This document shows positions 44,059-53,538 of a stretch of DNA of 64,000 nt, piece by piece (position 1 is the first letter of the stretch; every line of letters begins with the position of its first letter). This stretch comes from a virus. The notes beneath the pieces are model-generated. The model was not told where the DNA came from. It did not search any database and saw only the letters and a program-made list of their open reading frames with translations. A program made the translations under genes and the position numbers. The DNA lies in the IMG/VR virus record IMGVR_UViG_3300006224_000008, positions 1 through 64,000 of that record. One strand, given 5' to 3'.

Positions 44059-45525
44059 TTTACCAAGAAAGCGCTCGCCAAAAGCTCTAAGTGGATTTGG
44101 GTCGTTGTTCGCAGCGGCCTTTGCTGTCGCAGCCACAATTGACTCCGCGCCGACGGTCGGTGAAAGCGGTTTCCCATCGGTTTCATCGAGTTCTCCTGCA
44201 CCTTCGCCAGATTCGCCGGGACCCTTATCTGCGCTGTTTTCGGCAAGTTTGATCCCCCGCGCTTCAGCCCACCGCCGGTGTTTTGCCTCCTCTTTTTCGA
44301 TATTTTCCTTGGCAGTTTTCACTCTATCCGCTGCCCGAAGAGCCGCGAGGTCGGCCACGGACAGCGTCCAGTAGTAGCGTTCCCGCTCGGCTTTGGGGAC
44401 TTTATAGTAGTCAGCGGCCGGTAAAAATGCCCTTCCTTTGGCGTCGAGTTTTTCCTGGTCCGGCAAGGCCGCGATGCGCATTTCCTCTTTTTCAGCAAAC
44501 TGGCCAAGCTCAACGTGCATCTCATTCTTGGGGTCGTATTCCGTCAAGCCGTTGAGAAGTTTGTACAGTTCTGCGGTCTCGTTTTCGAGAGCCACAGCGC
44601 TCTGAACCTGTAATTCGAACCCAGTTGGATCGGCCTTTTGCAGCGCCTCCAGCTTAGCCTGATCCACAACACCCCGTTCATTCACGAGGTCTTTATATGC
44701 ATCGCCCAGGCGAGACCAGAATTGCCGGGCTGCTGACACTTGCTCCTGATTTATGATTGGTGTCGCTTCACGCAGTCGTTCTTTGGTCTCCAGCTTCGAG
44801 AGCTTTTCAGAGAGTGGTTTACGTTCAGCCTCCAGGCGCTTGTCGGTCCGGATGTCTGCCAGAGCTTCCGTGTAATCGTCGTCATCCCATTCGATGTCGT
44901 TCTCAGCGAAAAACTCCTCGTGTTCCTCGGCGGATTCATCGAATTCTTTCCCTGGATTTTCCTTCTCCCAGTTCGCGGCGTACTCGCGCAGTTTACGGAC
45001 GGAGGTTCGATATTTGTCGGCCAGACCGGTGTACTTCTCCGCATAGAGCTTCTCCATCCTCGTAAGGACTGCCACCTTACGTTCCTCTTGCGGTGTGGGC
45101 TCGTCTGGCTTCGGTCCCGATTCGGGTCCGGTCTGTCTACCCAGGGCTTTCGCTACTCCCGCTGCGGCCGCTTCGGCGATCTTTTCGCCTGTCAGGGGTT
45201 CGGCTTCACGTTTGGGCGGGACAACGGGGGTTACCTTGGGGCGCGACTGGGCTTTGGGTTTTCCCGTTGCTGCACCAGCCTCAGGCTTCCCCAATTTTTT
45301 TTCGTCTTTCTTGGACGGCTCGATCTTGATGCCCAAATGCCGGGACATAAACGCCTCAACTCCGGAGAGATCAGCGGGTTTTTTGTCGGCCGGTTCCTTT
45401 GGTGCGGCTGGTGCCCCTTCGCCACCTGCTGGCGGCGCCGGTGCTGCCGCGGCCGGGGGAGTTGCCACCGCAGCCCCTGCCCCTGGATCATCCGGGCTAA
45501 GTAAGATGTTGGATTTGAGCAACAT
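44053..45525 (-). CDS. Scaffolding-protein-like gene
   Basis: A 490-residue protein encoded between the portal and capsid genes. It is Pro/Ala/Lys-rich and low in complexity for the first ~150 residues, then highly charged and helical (LREYAANWEKENPGKEFDES, ETKERLREATPIINQEQVSA), as in phage scaffold proteins. The C terminus is basic (LRAFGERFLGKR). No protease motif was seen. Role inferred from position and composition. Confidence 0.6.
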   Translation of the reverse strand: MLLKSNILLSPDDPGAGAAVATPPAAAAPAPPAGGEGAPAAPKEPADKKPADLSGVEAFMSRHLGIKIEPSKKDEKKLGKPEAGAATGKPKAQSRPKVTPVVPPKREAEPLTGEKIAEAAAAGVAKALGRQTGPESGPKPDEPTPQEERKVAVLTRMEKLYAEKYTGLADKYRTSVRKLREYAANWEKENPGKEFDESAEEHEEFFAENDIEWDDDDYTEALADIRTDKRLEAERKPLSEKLSKLETKERLREATPIINQEQVSAARQFWSRLGDAYKDLVNERGVVDQAKLEALQKADPTGFELQVQSAVALENETAELYKLLNGLTEYDPKNEMHVELGQFAEKEEMRIAALPDQEKLDAKGRAFLPAADYYKVPKAERERYYWTLSVADLAALRAADRVKTAKENIEKEEAKHRRWAEARGIKLAENSADKGPGESGEGAGELDETDGKPLSPTVGAESIVAATAKAAANNDPNPLRAFGERFLGKR

Positions 45526-45533
45526 AGTCGGGT

Positions 45534-45818
45534 CTAGGTCAATTTAACGGTCTGGAATATCTCCCGCTGTTCCAACATTTCGTTGAGGACGTCGAGGCAG
45601 ATCTGGTAGCGCTGGGCCACACGTAACTTCGCATTCGCGGCATCGAGTTTCGCTCCATATTCCTTGGAATCAACGGCATCGTGTAGTGCTTCAGCCTGGA
45701 AACGTTTGACCTGGGAGGCAACGACGCGGGCAAAAACCTCGCGGGCAGGTTGCCGCAGCCATGCTCGGAGGGCTCGATCAGCCTCGGCTGACAACGGTTC
45801 TAGCTGGCAGTCGATCAT
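45534..45818 (-). CDS. Small helical protein between scaffold and portal genes
   Basis: A 94-residue protein, almost wholly helical (RALRAWLRQPAREVFARVVA, AKLRVAQRYQICLDVLNEML). The family is not recognised. Its position between portal and scaffold suggests a head-assembly accessory. Confidence 0.55.
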   Translation of the reverse strand: MIDCQLEPLSAEADRALRAWLRQPAREVFARVVASQVKRFQAEALHDAVDSKEYGAKLDAANAKLRVAQRYQICLDVLNEMLEQREIFQTVKLT

Positions 45819-45875
45819 GTGGACGTTAAACCTGTCACCGCCACATTTGGCAAGTATAATCGTCCAACGGGTAGG

Positions 45876-48338
45876 TTAGTCGGCTTTGGGAGATTTCGCC
45901 GCAATGGCCTGTTTTGTGGCGGCTTCCTCTTTCGCAATCGCCTGATCTGTTCGGCTTTCGACTGTTTTGATCTGCATGTCGAGTGCCGCTTCCTCGGACT
46001 TGAGCTGCATGTCGAGGGCGTGTTTTTCCTGCTTGCGCCGCGCTTCGGCCTGGGCTTCGCTCTCGCGGATCTGTTCCTTGGTGGCAGCTTCCCGGGCGGC
46101 GATGGCGTTCTTATCCTGCGTCTGCGCCGCGACTTCGTAAATCTTCATGAGCTGCTTAACAGCCGCTTCCAACTCCGCGATCTTCTGCTTGTCTTCGGCA
46201 ACCGCTTCCGCTGCCGGTTGGCCGACCTTCTCCTGAACGGCCTGAAGGGTCGCTTGCTGGGCCTGTTGTATGGCTTGTGTGATCATCGGTGTAAGACCGC
46301 CACCTTGCCCTTCGCCCTGCTGCATCGTTTGAAGTTTGAAGTCTTTCGGCGCGCCGCCCATGATGGCCGCTTGTTCGAGCAGAGAGATAAGCGCTTTCGG
46401 ACCAATCTCCTGCACGAGCAACGGCTGCCCGGCAATGGCGCCGACCACCTGGAAAATGATCTGCGCTACCTCGGCGCTCTTATTGCGCTCAGGCCCCTGG
46501 TTGCTGGCGGCAAAACCTTCGAGTCGGAGGCCGCTTTTCTTGCCGTGCACAAGGAGTTTTTCTTCTCCGGGCCGATGGTTGAAGTCGAAGCCAAGCTCTT
46601 CAAGTATCTGATGGACATTCGGTATTGTCGTGGAGACCTGGGCCATGAAATTCGGATCTGCATAGGCCATTCCAGCGTCATAGAGCTGAGCTTTCCACGC
46701 GTCGATTCCTTCATCGACATAAGAGCACGTGAACGCAACGCGGTTGGTACCGGCGTTACCGGTTTGGAGCACTTCCGCTTTGCTTTGCTGGTGTGACGCC
46801 GCGGCGCCTGCCTCTTGCGCGCTGATTTGAAGAACGCGCTCCATCATGTTCAGTACGATCGGCAGCGCCTGGAGTAGTTCGACGATGCTCTGCTTGGCCA
46901 GATCGAGCGGCGCAAAGGCGTCTTTCGGGTTCAGTCCCTGGCGCGCCCATTTCATCGAGTCGAAAGGGAGGTATTGGCGAGAGCGATACCGCAGTTCACC
47001 GAGATTTTTCATTTTCTCGATCTCGGTCGAGGCGATCATGTTGGTATCGTAGAACGTGACGTTTTCGAGGTTTTGTTTCGCTGTCAGGATGATCTGCGAG
47101 AGGATGTTGCCGATGTGATCCTGCCACGGGATCAATTCCAGAGCCATCGACGACGTGCGCGCCGTCATTTCATCGTAGTCGTACCCCATGAACCAGAGCG
47201 GACTGTAAGCGCACGGCGCACACCACATGACTGTGTCATCGCCAGCAATGGTGAACCTGTGCCAGACCGGATGGCTGTACTCCGCAAGACCCCACTGCGA
47301 CGGCACGAGCTTCATGAAATAGTCAGTCACGAACACGGCTTTGTCTCGGTCGCCGGTGCCATAGAGAACACGGTCCTCGCGCTTGCCAACCGTCGGGCCG
47401 ATCTCGGGATACGACATCGCGCACGGATAGATCTCCTTGAAGTAATTACCAGCGAGCGGATGGTCGAACCAGTTGGTGCCGGACACGATCTTCTTACGGT
47501 TCCACAGGTCCCGGTTGTCCAGAACATCGCCGTAGGAGAGGACGTGCCAGTTCAAAGCCCATTCGCAACCGGTATTTGAATTGAGGCTCGTCAGCGGGTA
47601 CCGGAGGTCGAATCCCATGCGAGTCGGGTGCGGATGGGTGTAGCGGATGCCTTCGCGCATCGTGACCTTTTCGACTGTCCCATTGGCATTTTCGACTTCC
47701 TGGCGTTCGCAATACCATTCCTCGCGTGGGAACGCGACCGAGATCCCATACTTGAGCATCTGCTGGATGCTCTGCCGAAGGACGGCCGGGTACCCCATCC
47801 ACATCGAGATCGTGTTGACGAACTCCGTGATGAGTTCGCACAGAACACGGTTCCGCTGGGTGTTGATCCGGGGGTTGTAGGTCAGCAAGGGGGAAAGGTT
47901 CCGTTCGTTGAAGATCTTGGCCAACCGAACAGTGCAGTACGCCTTCGTGATCGGAATGAAGATCTGGTAGAAGACGGGAGGGTTAATCTGTAACATTTCC
48001 CTCCCGTCAGGCAGGGCTACACTAAGGAACAACTCCTCCTTCTTGAGCCCAAGCGCCTCCAATTCCTTTAGAGTTTCTTCAGCGGTCAGGTGCCTGGACA
48101 GCAGGTGATTGATGAACGTCGGTGTGGTCTGGGAGAACGGCGTCTCGTAGGCGATGTCGATGGCATGGAAGGCGCGATGATCGCGCAGACACAGTGCGTA
48201 CGTGTCTTTCATCCGCGCCGAAATCAGGTTGATGAGGTCCCGTATCCGCCGGGGATACTCCGCGGGTTCAAGCGTGAAAATCTTCTTGTAGGGGCCTGAG
48301 TGGACCCCTCTCTTTTTGAGGTACTTGGGATCGATCAT
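45876..48338 (-). CDS. Portal protein (probable)
   Basis: An 820-residue protein. The gene precedes scaffold and capsid genes and follows a small gene at the divergent terminase end, where the portal is expected. It has a long mixed N-terminal core (INPPVFYQIFIPITKAYCTV, MWMGYPAVLRQSIQQMLKYG, SSMALELIPWQDHIGNILSQ) and a ~180-residue helical C terminus rich in Gln, Ala and Glu (AAREAATKEQIRESEAQAEA), as in several large podovirus-like portals. It is predicted to form the dodecameric DNA gate. Identity rests on position, size and architecture. Confidence 0.65.
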   Translation of the reverse strand: MIDPKYLKKRGVHSGPYKKIFTLEPAEYPRRIRDLINLISARMKDTYALCLRDHRAFHAIDIAYETPFSQTTPTFINHLLSRHLTAEETLKELEALGLKKEELFLSVALPDGREMLQINPPVFYQIFIPITKAYCTVRLAKIFNERNLSPLLTYNPRINTQRNRVLCELITEFVNTISMWMGYPAVLRQSIQQMLKYGISVAFPREEWYCERQEVENANGTVEKVTMREGIRYTHPHPTRMGFDLRYPLTSLNSNTGCEWALNWHVLSYGDVLDNRDLWNRKKIVSGTNWFDHPLAGNYFKEIYPCAMSYPEIGPTVGKREDRVLYGTGDRDKAVFVTDYFMKLVPSQWGLAEYSHPVWHRFTIAGDDTVMWCAPCAYSPLWFMGYDYDEMTARTSSMALELIPWQDHIGNILSQIILTAKQNLENVTFYDTNMIASTEIEKMKNLGELRYRSRQYLPFDSMKWARQGLNPKDAFAPLDLAKQSIVELLQALPIVLNMMERVLQISAQEAGAAASHQQSKAEVLQTGNAGTNRVAFTCSYVDEGIDAWKAQLYDAGMAYADPNFMAQVSTTIPNVHQILEELGFDFNHRPGEEKLLVHGKKSGLRLEGFAASNQGPERNKSAEVAQIIFQVVGAIAGQPLLVQEIGPKALISLLEQAAIMGGAPKDFKLQTMQQGEGQGGGLTPMITQAIQQAQQATLQAVQEKVGQPAAEAVAEDKQKIAELEAAVKQLMKIYEVAAQTQDKNAIAAREAATKEQIRESEAQAEARRKQEKHALDMQLKSEEAALDMQIKTVESRTDQAIAKEEAATKQAIAAKSPKAD

Positions 48339-48347
48339 AAGCGACCC

Positions 48348-48656
48348 CTAGCGCTTCCTCATGAGCCGTTCTATCGCGGGGTTCGGGTAGTTCCCGGCAA
48401 CTTCCTGTTCGGGCGCCACAGCTTCCGAGTCGCCAACTTCCCCTTCTTCCTGCCCGCCTTCGGCTTCGGCCGTCGGGCCTTCACCGGGGGTTGCACTCAA
48501 AACCTCGAATTCGCCGGGGCTAACTTGACGAACGGTGACCTCGGAGAAGGTGTACTTCTTGCCGTCCTCCCAGTCCTCCACACCGAACTGCGAAGGAACA
48601 AGACTCAGCCGGTTATCGGCAGCGCCAGCCTCATTTTCCATTGCCATTCCATCCAT
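48348..48656 (-). CDS. Hypothetical small protein upstream of portal
   Basis: The frame is open to 48956 but overlaps the terminase on the other strand; the first Met in the gap is at 48656 (102 residues), with Mets at 48647 and 48641 as alternatives. No SD decides. The middle (SQFGVEDWEDGKKYTFSEV and TVRQVSPGEFEVLSATP) is a short beta segment, and the rest is acidic and disordered-looking. Function unknown; it is the first gene of the leftward head operon. Confidence 0.5.
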   Translation of the reverse strand: MDGMAMENEAGAADNRLSLVPSQFGVEDWEDGKKYTFSEVTVRQVSPGEFEVLSATPGEGPTAEAEGGQEEGEVGDSEAVAPEQEVAGNYPNPAIERLMRKR

Positions 48657-48749
48657 ACGATTGTCAGGTTGAATGTTCTTTTCGGCCTGCCGGGGTACCG
48701 TTACAGTGCCACGTAAGACTTGTTCGCGTGAAACTTCAAGCGAAATCGT
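48657..48749. promoter_or_regulatory. Divergent intergenic control region
   Basis: The 93 bases between the leftward head operon and the rightward terminase operon must carry divergent promoters or one upstream read-through. I do not see a convincing sigma-70 pair. A 10-base palindrome, tgaaacttca, lies near the terminase start. Promoter identity stays open. Confidence 0.3.
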
Positions 48750-50273
48750 ATGCCCGTTGACGCTGAGGGCAGATGGGCACCCGGGCTTTTCCCAAAGCAG
48801 TGGGAGACCATGCGAGCGTGCCAGCCATCCTTCCAAAACCTCATTCTCTTGAGTGGACCTCGGTGGAGTGGAAAGACCCTTGCAGCGTTGAATACGATAG
48901 CCCAGCACGCATGGAACACGGACCGGGGAAACATCGTGGTACTGACCCTTACGCAATCCGTCGGCCTGGACTCAGGGGTCTGGATCGATCTGATTGAGAC
49001 GATTTTACCGGAATGGATCGACGGAAATTTTGGCATGGAGTGGGTCAAAAAGCCCTATGTCCAGAACGTCACCAAGAAGCCTGCCTGTTCAGTGCTCAAC
49101 AAGTTCGGTAACGAGAGCCGCATCCAGTTGGATTCGCTGAAGAACGAAGACGAGGTCGAAGGCCGCTACAAAGGCAAGCGGTATTCCATGATCTTCATCA
49201 ACGAACTGTCGAAGTTCAAATCCCGGAACACGTTCGACGCGATGAAACAGTGCCTCCGGATGCTGCATCTCAGGGAAGAAGACCATCTGCTCCTGTGCGA
49301 CACGAATCCATCCGATGAGGGAACAGAATCCTGGATCTACGAATTGTGGTACGAGTTCCGGACGGCACGCGATGTGGATGCGTCGCTCTTGCCCCTGCAA
49401 AAGGCCCTGAAGCTGATTGAGTACACCGTTGATGACAATTTCGCGATGTCGCCCGATAAAAAGGCCAGCTTGATGGCGGATTTCTCACACGATGAGGATC
49501 TCCTGGCCCGCTATTTCTATGGGAAGTGGGTAACAGCCTCGGCCGACGCGATCTTTCATCGCGTCTTCAGACCGGCTTACCACGTTGTCGGTGAAGAAGA
49601 GACCCCAACCAACACGGATCCAGAGATGATGTTTCCGGAGGCGGATTGCATCGAACTTTACACCGGGTGGGACCCTGGCGGGACAAACTCGGCCGCGGTC
49701 ATCATGGAGAAATTCTTCCCCAGGCTGCCGGAATACAACGGCTTACCGGCGTTCAAGGTGCTCGATGAGTTGGCTGTAATCGGGGAAGATGTTGACCTTA
49801 AAGAGTTTGTCAACGCAATGCTGCGGAAGATGGATTTTTGGGAGGGAATGGTGGGGAAGCATGTTGGCTGGAAGCACTGGAGCGACCGCAGTGTGTTCGA
49901 CATGAAGGATTTGGAATCGCACAAGTACTACGTCCAACTCATTCACGAGATGAGCGACGGCCGGATACGGCTTGAAGGCGCTGAACGTTCGCCCGGCAGC
50001 GTCAGGGCCGGTGTGGATTTGATGCGGAGGTTGCTATGGGAGGATCGTCTGTTCCTAAACCGAGCCCGATGCCCGATCTGCATCAACGCCATCAAGAGCG
50101 TGAAACGCGGTAAATCGGAGTTGGCAGTGATTCAGAAGGGTAGCCCGCACAAGCACCCTATCGATGCGATGCGGTACGTGCTCCAGTCAGAGTGCTATTT
50201 TGAACTCAACAAACAGGTCTTCATGAACGTGCGAAAGAAACGTGAAAGCGCGATTGTCTCAGTGCCGTATTAA
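48750..50273 (+). CDS. terL: Terminase large subunit
   Basis: A 507-residue protein. Walker A GPRWSGKT lies at residues 36-43, and a Walker B-like YSMIFINELSKF (acidic end at E152) follows. LLLCDTNPSD is the expected coupling segment. The C-terminal RNase-H-like nuclease has YTGWDPGGTNSAAVIM and, near the end, HKHPIDAMRYVLQ with its final metal Asp. It packages DNA into the prohead with ATP hydrolysis and cuts concatemers. Divergent orientation from portal and capsid is unusual but clear. Confidence 0.9.
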   Translation: MPVDAEGRWAPGLFPKQWETMRACQPSFQNLILLSGPRWSGKTLAALNTIAQHAWNTDRGNIVVLTLTQSVGLDSGVWIDLIETILPEWIDGNFGMEWVKKPYVQNVTKKPACSVLNKFGNESRIQLDSLKNEDEVEGRYKGKRYSMIFINELSKFKSRNTFDAMKQCLRMLHLREEDHLLLCDTNPSDEGTESWIYELWYEFRTARDVDASLLPLQKALKLIEYTVDDNFAMSPDKKASLMADFSHDEDLLARYFYGKWVTASADAIFHRVFRPAYHVVGEEETPTNTDPEMMFPEADCIELYTGWDPGGTNSAAVIMEKFFPRLPEYNGLPAFKVLDELAVIGEDVDLKEFVNAMLRKMDFWEGMVGKHVGWKHWSDRSVFDMKDLESHKYYVQLIHEMSDGRIRLEGAERSPGSVRAGVDLMRRLLWEDRLFLNRARCPICINAIKSVKRGKSELAVIQKGSPHKHPIDAMRYVLQSECYFELNKQVFMNVRKKRESAIVSVPY

Positions 50274-50646
50274 GGTGGCCGAATGGAGCGGCCTGTTCGT
50301 CGCGCTGGTCGTGGCGGCGGCGTTCTCGGACGTCACGTCAAACGCGGCCTGGAAACGCATCTGGCGGGCCTTTACCCTGTGGTTGGACATCTGGCGTACA
50401 CCAGACCCGACAGTCCCTGCCGATGTACGGGAAGCCCGCCTTGAGGCGTGCCGGGCCTGTCCCGTGTACTACGCGAAGCTCCGCACCTGTGGCACGCCGA
50501 TGGTAAAGGAATTGCGCGACATGGGATGCTGGTGCTTTTTGCCTTCCAAAAGCCGCTATAGTGCGGCAACTTGCTGGTTAGAAGACGAACTTGGCGAAGA
50601 GGCGCCACACGGATGGAAGAAGATACTACAGCACAGCCAGAAGTGA
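50242..50646 (+). CDS. Cys-rich small protein with N-terminal hydrophobic helix
   Basis: A 134-residue protein starting at a GTG inside the terminase end (overlap 32 bases); an in-frame GTG at 50275, just past the terminase stop, is the main alternative. Residues ~15-28 are hydrophobic (SGLFVALVVAAAF). The second half has a Cys cluster: LEACRACPVYYAKLRTCG, GCWCFLPSK and ATCWL, typical of a small phage zinc-binding protein. Function is unknown. Confidence 0.5.
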   Translation: MKARLSQCRIKVAEWSGLFVALVVAAAFSDVTSNAAWKRIWRAFTLWLDIWRTPDPTVPADVREARLEACRACPVYYAKLRTCGTPMVKELRDMGCWCFLPSKSRYSAATCWLEDELGEEAPHGWKKILQHSQK

Positions 50647-51278
50647 CTGCCCCGGTTCCAGGCGAGCCCGATGCGCCGGAAGAGTTCGTGGGCAAACCAA
50701 TCCCGCTTGCGAAACGGGTTCAGCAACTGGAAGCAAAATATCGGGCATCAACGCAAGGTCCGCCGATCACATTCGGCGATGTTGACATCCTCGACGCGTC
50801 TGCCACCGACCCCGTGGAGGCACCGAGCCGCATCGTTACCCGGGCCATTAAGACTCTCGGTTTGCGAAAAGAAGGCTGGAGCTTGGCAAAGCTGCGAGCG
50901 GCCCAGGAATTCGGGCGATTCCTGAACATGAGAATCACCGGCCGCATCCTGCTGGTGCGGAGTTTCAACTGCATCGAACAAGTTGAAAAGGCGATGGAAG
51001 TTGTCGGCAAGATTGCGGAGGACGAGAAGGTACCCGCTGAAGATCGCGTCTCGGCTGTCGGCATGATGGCCAAAGCGGCCGAAGCTTACGCGAAGCTGTC
51101 CGATCAGATGATGACGCTGGCGGAGAAGACGGCGCCGAAGATTTCGACGGAAAAGCCTCGGAATTTACCGCCGACGCTCGCCGTCCAGGTGAATGTCGCG
51201 GGACCCCAGACGACACCGGGGTCACCAGCCACTTCTGGCGGTGAGGTCCAGGTTACCGCTTCGCCAGAAGGGAGTTGA
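50613..51278 (+). CDS. Hypothetical phage protein downstream of terminase
   Basis: The start was set at ATG 50613 (221 residues), with aagagg 11 bases before; a longer frame begins at 50571. The core is helical (WSLAKLRAAQEFGRFLNMRI, CIEQVEKAMEVVGKIAEDEK, VSAVGMMAKAAEAYAKLSDQ), and both ends are Pro/Ser-rich. A terminase small subunit or similar DNA-packaging role is possible by position. Not recognised. Confidence 0.5.
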   Translation: MEEDTTAQPEVTAPVPGEPDAPEEFVGKPIPLAKRVQQLEAKYRASTQGPPITFGDVDILDASATDPVEAPSRIVTRAIKTLGLRKEGWSLAKLRAAQEFGRFLNMRITGRILLVRSFNCIEQVEKAMEVVGKIAEDEKVPAEDRVSAVGMMAKAAEAYAKLSDQMMTLAEKTAPKISTEKPRNLPPTLAVQVNVAGPQTTPGSPATSGGEVQVTASPEGS

Positions 51279-51325
51279 CGTGTTTGCTCTCAGTGCGGCT
51301 TCGTTCGCGTGCTACGCTTGCGACC

Positions 51326-51505
51326 GTGAGCGGACGTTACTGGATCAAATCGGCAATCAAACACCCGGGCGCCCTGCGAGCGTCGATGCACGTCAAGAAA
51401 GGCAAGCGCATCCCCGGGGACCGGCTACGGGCGGCAGCGCGCAAAGGCGGAGTGACTGGGCGCCGAGCGCGTTTGGCATTGACTTTGCGCGGGTTCCGCC
51501 ACTGA
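51326..51505 (+). CDS. Tiny basic conserved phage protein
   Basis: A GTG at 51326 begins a 59-residue basic protein, GRYWIKSAIKHPGALRASM then KKGKRIPGDRLRAAARKGG, a very common phage microprotein (KWIKGAIKHPGALR... family). A longer frame starts at 51275 (TTG), but the family starts close to the YWIK segment. No SD is visible, so the start is uncertain. Probably DNA or RNA binding by charge; function unknown. Confidence 0.65.
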   Translation: MSGRYWIKSAIKHPGALRASMHVKKGKRIPGDRLRAAARKGGVTGRRARLALTLRGFRH

Positions 51506-51524
51506 TTCAAAGAAAGGCCACGAT

Positions 51525-51818
51525 ATGTTAATTGGCAAGGCATCACCTATCGCAACCAGCGTCGGCCAACTGGGCGCCGACTTCATCAACGACATCGCCG
51601 CCCACGAAGGGTCCTGGGGTGTCATCTATTGTATTACCACGTGCAGTTTCACGGTATTGACGGCTGGTAACCGCCTGAGCCCGACGGGCGTTGATACGGG
51701 AGTGCCCATGATGAGTGGCACCCTCAATGGGATCACGATGCTGCCGGGCATGAGCATCTACGGATACTTTACGGCGATCACTTTGGCGAGTGGGTCGGTT
51801 GTCGCTTACGTGGTATGA
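51525..51818 (+). CDS. Hypothetical virion-like protein, 97 aa
   Basis: The ATG follows a weak SD (gaaagg). The N terminus is mixed (TSVGQLGADFINDIAAHEGS), and the rest is strand-like (VIYCITTCSFTVL, MSIYGYFTAITLASGSVVAY). It resembles small phage head or fibre decoration proteins but no family can be assigned. Its stop overlaps the next start (ATGA). Confidence 0.55.
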   Translation: MLIGKASPIATSVGQLGADFINDIAAHEGSWGVIYCITTCSFTVLTAGNRLSPTGVDTGVPMMSGTLNGITMLPGMSIYGYFTAITLASGSVVAYVV

Positions 51819-53533
51819 GGATTGCCCTCGGCTACGCGCTGGATTTGATCCACCTGGAGAATCCCAGGTCTGGCGAGGCAGACGTCACCACCATGAGTCT
51901 GGAGGGCGGATGCTCCACTTGTGCGGATGAGCCGTACGAGAGCGTTGTTAATGTGACCGGAACGGCACCACCCTACATGGTCATCTGGGAGGCAGGAGTG
52001 ATGCCGCCTGGGTTGACCTTGTCTGGGAACGTCATCAGTGGAACGCCGACGACCCCAGGGCGTTACGCGCCGGTTTTCCGGGTTATTGATGCGACTGGCG
52101 CCTACCTTCTGATTCCTTTCTACATCAACGTCGTTGGCATCACGACAGAAGCGCTCGACCCATTTGTCGTTGGAACGCCGTATTCGTTCCAAATGGAAGC
52201 CGAAGGGGGAATGGGAACCTACGCATGGACGATGCCGGGCGGAACACTGCCTCTTGGGCTGTCAATGAGTGAAAGCGGACTCATTAGCGGAACGCCCAGC
52301 GAAGGCGGTGAAAGAGAACTCACCTTTCGAGTGACTGACACCGCATGCGGAGCTGTTATTCCAGAAGGCAACCCGCGGGCGGAAAGCCTCACGTGCGTTT
52401 CGACCACGCGCCTCGCCACGCGACATGGTCTTCCCGGGTTCTTAGACACGAACCGGCTGTTTCGCGAGGTCACGTACGAGGGGACGGCCGAACAGCGCCT
52501 TTTCGTGCGATTCCCCGACAGTGACGCCTACTATTACTGGAAGCCAGATTGGCCACCGCTGACACGCTGGTACGAAGGCCGCGACATTCCGACGTACGCC
52601 ACCGATAATTTCTGCACGGCTGTCCGATGCGCCCAAGCAAAGTACATCTGGTCAGGCACGACCATCATTGATGACGACGGCAACGTCACCCAGATGCATG
52701 CGAAGAACCTGTACGGTTTGTGTCCGAGCGACCTGAATGACCCAGCCTTCTACACGTACCAAGGCTATTGGAACGATGAGGGGGAACCGGTATTCATGCT
52801 CAGCAATTACAGTCTGATTGGGTACTGCTGGGAGCTGGACCCACTCAGTTGCACGCCTTGCATGGACGACAACGGCGGCAATCCGGCGCTGAATCTGATT
52901 CGAGACGAGGCGGTGGTGACGAACCTTGATTGGCCATCCAAGTTCGTGCCGTGGGGCCTGCAATCCGTGGCCACAACGGACACAACGCAGCACATCACTG
53001 GAACACCCGACCCGCTTGAGGAGCCATGGTCCGCCTATCGGAGACTCTACGACGCCGTCACCCATGAATTGATACGCGACACTCAACTGCCCAGGTCACC
53101 TTACCTATGGTATGACTGGGACGACCTTGCCTTGGCGGTAATTGAAGTAGCTGGAGAACAGGATTTCACGGTGACGTTGGCCAATGAGTACACCTACGCT
53201 CAGGCACTCGCCAACGCGGTCGAGTTCGTATCGAACAGCGACACGGCTGTTACGCTCACGGACAATCTTACCTGGGGGGCTGCGGCGAACGGGTTAAAGC
53301 ACGTACAAAGCCGCTATACCAGTGTCGATTTCACAATTCACGTCATCGACTTATTGGTTGGTTTTGATTACATCGTGAGTTACGACCTGCTTGACACGCT
53401 TACATCTGTGACGACGGTCGTGGACGTTCCGCTGACGGCGACTGACACAGAGATGGACGTACTCGGGAGCGTTCCTACTCCGGCTGAGGGCCATTCAATC
53501 AAAGTCCGCAACGCACGAGTCCGATTTGCGTAG
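51815..53533 (+). CDS. Fibre-like protein with putative Ig (He_PIG) domains
   Basis: A 572-residue protein. Two He_PIG-type Ig domains are seen near 50-105 and 115-190: VMPPGLTLSGNVISGTPTTP and LGLSMSESGLISGTPSEGG are their hallmarks. The remainder has several Trp/Tyr/Cys-rich beta segments (YYYWKPDWPPLTRWYEG, CTPCMDDNG). Likely a surface fibre or receptor-binding protein. Begins by ATGA overlap. Confidence 0.65.
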   Translation: MRIALGYALDLIHLENPRSGEADVTTMSLEGGCSTCADEPYESVVNVTGTAPPYMVIWEAGVMPPGLTLSGNVISGTPTTPGRYAPVFRVIDATGAYLLIPFYINVVGITTEALDPFVVGTPYSFQMEAEGGMGTYAWTMPGGTLPLGLSMSESGLISGTPSEGGERELTFRVTDTACGAVIPEGNPRAESLTCVSTTRLATRHGLPGFLDTNRLFREVTYEGTAEQRLFVRFPDSDAYYYWKPDWPPLTRWYEGRDIPTYATDNFCTAVRCAQAKYIWSGTTIIDDDGNVTQMHAKNLYGLCPSDLNDPAFYTYQGYWNDEGEPVFMLSNYSLIGYCWELDPLSCTPCMDDNGGNPALNLIRDEAVVTNLDWPSKFVPWGLQSVATTDTTQHITGTPDPLEEPWSAYRRLYDAVTHELIRDTQLPRSPYLWYDWDDLALAVIEVAGEQDFTVTLANEYTYAQALANAVEFVSNSDTAVTLTDNLTWGAAANGLKHVQSRYTSVDFTIHVIDLLVGFDYIVSYDLLDTLTSVTTVVDVPLTATDTEMDVLGSVPTPAEGHSIKVRNARVRFA

Positions 53534-53538
53534 AACCT

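Noticed and set aside
44740-45504. 254-residue + strand frame over the scaffold-like gene
   Set aside because: Antisense shadow; no domain, and the - strand frame fits the capsid-operon order.
45819-46796. 325-residue + strand frame over the portal gene
   Set aside because: Antisense shadow of the charged C-terminal helix of the portal; Phe/Leu/Arg-rich composition is typical of such a shadow.
48657-48749. TTGTCA/TTGAAT as sigma-70 -35 boxes
   Set aside because: No matching -10 box at 16-18 bases from either.
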